Shown here piece after piece: positions 48,279 to 49,184 of a stretch of 49,184 nt of DNA (its first letter is position 1; each line of letters opens with the position of its first letter). The notes under the pieces are model-generated. The model saw only the letters and a program-made list of their open reading frames with translations. It searched no databases and was not told where the DNA came from. The position numbers were made by a program, and so were the translations under genes. Origin of the DNA: Siculibacillus lacustris (GTDB lineage Bacteria > Pseudomonadota > Alphaproteobacteria > Rhizobiales > Ancalomicrobiaceae); assembly GCF_004328075.1 (NCBI RefSeq), contig NZ_SJFN01000017.1:1-49184 (forward strand), in the 5' to 3' direction.

Positions 48279-49184
48279 GTTCGGCAATTCTTGTATTTGA
48301 AAAAGCAATGACACCAAAAGCTGAGCTTATGGAAGTCGTCGGCACGACGCTCCCGACGCGGCACGAACCACCGCCGGCGTCGTCTCGGCGCGGCCACAGC
48401 GCCAGACCGCCGTGCTTGAGCTTCAGGGCTTCCGCCCCGAACAGCTCGCGCCGCCAACCCTTCAGCGCCGGCACGTCGGCCTCGTCGTCGGCGGCGATCG
48501 CCTCGAGCTCGTCGACGGTGGCGACCACCTTGGAGGCGACGGCGTTCTTCTCGCAGACCAGCTTGAGCAGCACCTTCATCAGATCGACCGCGGCGCCGGC
48601 GCCTTCCGGCACCGGTTTGCCGCGCGGGATCGACGGCAGCTGTTCCTTGGGGATTGCCAGCGCCCGGCGGACGCAGGCGAGGATCTCTTCGCCGGCCCGC
48701 GAGCGCTCATAGCCCTTGGACAGCGAACGCAGATTGGCCAGCGCCGAAGCCTCCTTGGGCTGATCGGCGGCGATCTCGAAGATCGTCTCGTCCTTCAGCA
48801 CCCGCGAGCGCGGCACGTCGCGGGCCCGCGCCTCGGTCTCGCGCCAGGCGGCGAGCTCCTTGAGGATGGCGAGTTCGATCGGCTTGCGCACCCGGAGCTT
48901 CAGTCGTTCCCAGGCGTTCTCGGGCTTGAGGTCGTAGGTCTCCGGCGAGGTCAGGACCTCCATCTCCTCGGCGACCCAGTCGGCCCGGCCCTGCTCTTCG
49001 AGGCGCTTGGCGAGATGGTGGTAGACGTCGCGCAGATGGGTCACGTCGGAGAGCGCGTAGTCGAACTGCTTCTCGGTCAGCGGCCGCCGCGTCCAGTCGG
49101 TGAAGCGCGACGACTTGTCGATGTGGGCGCCGGTGATCCGCGCCACCAACTGGTCGTAGGAAATCGAATCGCCGAAGCCGCAGA
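48247..49184 (-). CDS. rnd: Ribonuclease D (5' end outside window)
   Basis: The frame is open to the window edge; visible residues begin [18 protein letters not shown]. The C-terminal part of the DEDD exonuclease domain is present ([19 protein letters not shown], with the final catalytic Tyr/Asp), then two HRDC-like domains ([39 protein letters not shown]). It trims the 3' ends of tRNA precursors. The last 45 or so residues after KHGGLAL do not look like a normal RNase D end; this stretch is AT-rich and contains a terminator-like hairpin, so the 3' end may be frameshifted or read too far. Confidence 0.88.
   Translation of the reverse strand, partial: CGFGDSISYDQLVARITGAHIDKSSRFTDWTRRPLTEKQFDYALSDVTHLRDVYHHLAKRLEEQGRADWVAEEMEVLTSPETYDLKPENAWERLKLRVRKPIELAILKELAAWRETEARARDVPRSRVLKDETIFEIAADQPKEASALANLRSLSKGYERSRAGEEILACVRRALAIPKEQLPSIPRGKPVPEGAGAAVDLMKVLLKLVCEKNAVASKVVATVDELEAIAADDEADVPALKGWRRELFGAEALKLKHGGLALWPRRDDAGGGSCRVGSVVPTTSISSAFGVIAFSNTRIAEQIIIDDLEIF

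Noticed and set aside
1-49184. CRISPR array, prophage, IS element or integrative element
   Set aside because: No regularly spaced repeats, transposase, integrase or attachment-site duplication of tRNA-Asp is seen; the tRNA's neighbourhood is ordinary core sequence.

Overview
This 49.2 kb window is a very GC-rich chromosomal segment from an alphaproteobacterium, most likely order Hyphomicrobiales (Rhizobiales). The evidence is a complete 14-subunit nuo operon followed by birA, rnj, a methylmalonyl-CoA epimerase and a DUF1467 gene; a purM-purN pair divergent from a CDP-alcohol transferase/perM/hdaA/ppk/ppx cluster; BtaA/BtaB betaine-lipid enzymes; a DUF1127 micro-protein; and an Omp25/RopB-type outer-membrane protein. 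Both ends cut through genes: an AsmA/YhdP-like protein on the left and ribonuclease D on the right. I see no IS element, prophage, integrase or CRISPR array. This is ordinary core chromosome with a few accessory genes.

Layout. (1) 1-7.5 kb: the 3' part of an AsmA-like gene, a convergent NifO-type ArsC-like gene, then a CecR-like TetR regulator co-transcribed with HlyD adaptor, ABC ATPase and ABC permease genes. A 22-bp near-perfect palindrome before the regulator is probably its operator. (2) 7.6-11.6 kb: class III aminotransferase, YafJ-type glutamine amidotransferase, DUF1127 micro-protein, TSUP permease, and tRNA-Asp with a shared terminator. (3) 12.2-27.8 kb: nuoABCDEFGHIJKLMN. Three small extra reading frames sit between nuoD and nuoE, and NuoL carries a His/Asp-rich insertion. 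(4) 27.8-31.3 kb: birA, rnj, mce and DUF1467. (5) 31.3-36.0 kb: btaA-btaB on the minus strand, divergent from a molybdopterin oxidoreductase, then a small secreted protein. (6) 36.1-45.4 kb: purM-purN (minus) divergent from CDP-alcohol transferase, PerM-type permease, hdaA, ppk1, ppx and a lysine-2,3-aminomutase-like radical SAM gene, most of them translationally coupled. (7) 45.6-49.2 kb: outer-membrane barrel, methyl-accepting chemotaxis protein and partial rnd.

Functionally the window combines respiration (complex I), envelope lipid handling (AsmA-like protein, CDP-alcohol transferase, betaine lipids), efflux, purine synthesis, polyphosphate turnover, replication control (HdaA) and RNA decay (RNase J, RNase D). 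I did not find a clearly new multi-gene system. The observations most worth checking are the small genes inside the nuo operon, the His-rich NuoL loop, the aminomutase-like gene coupled to ppk-ppx, the palindrome over the efflux-operon promoter, and the odd 3' end of rnd.
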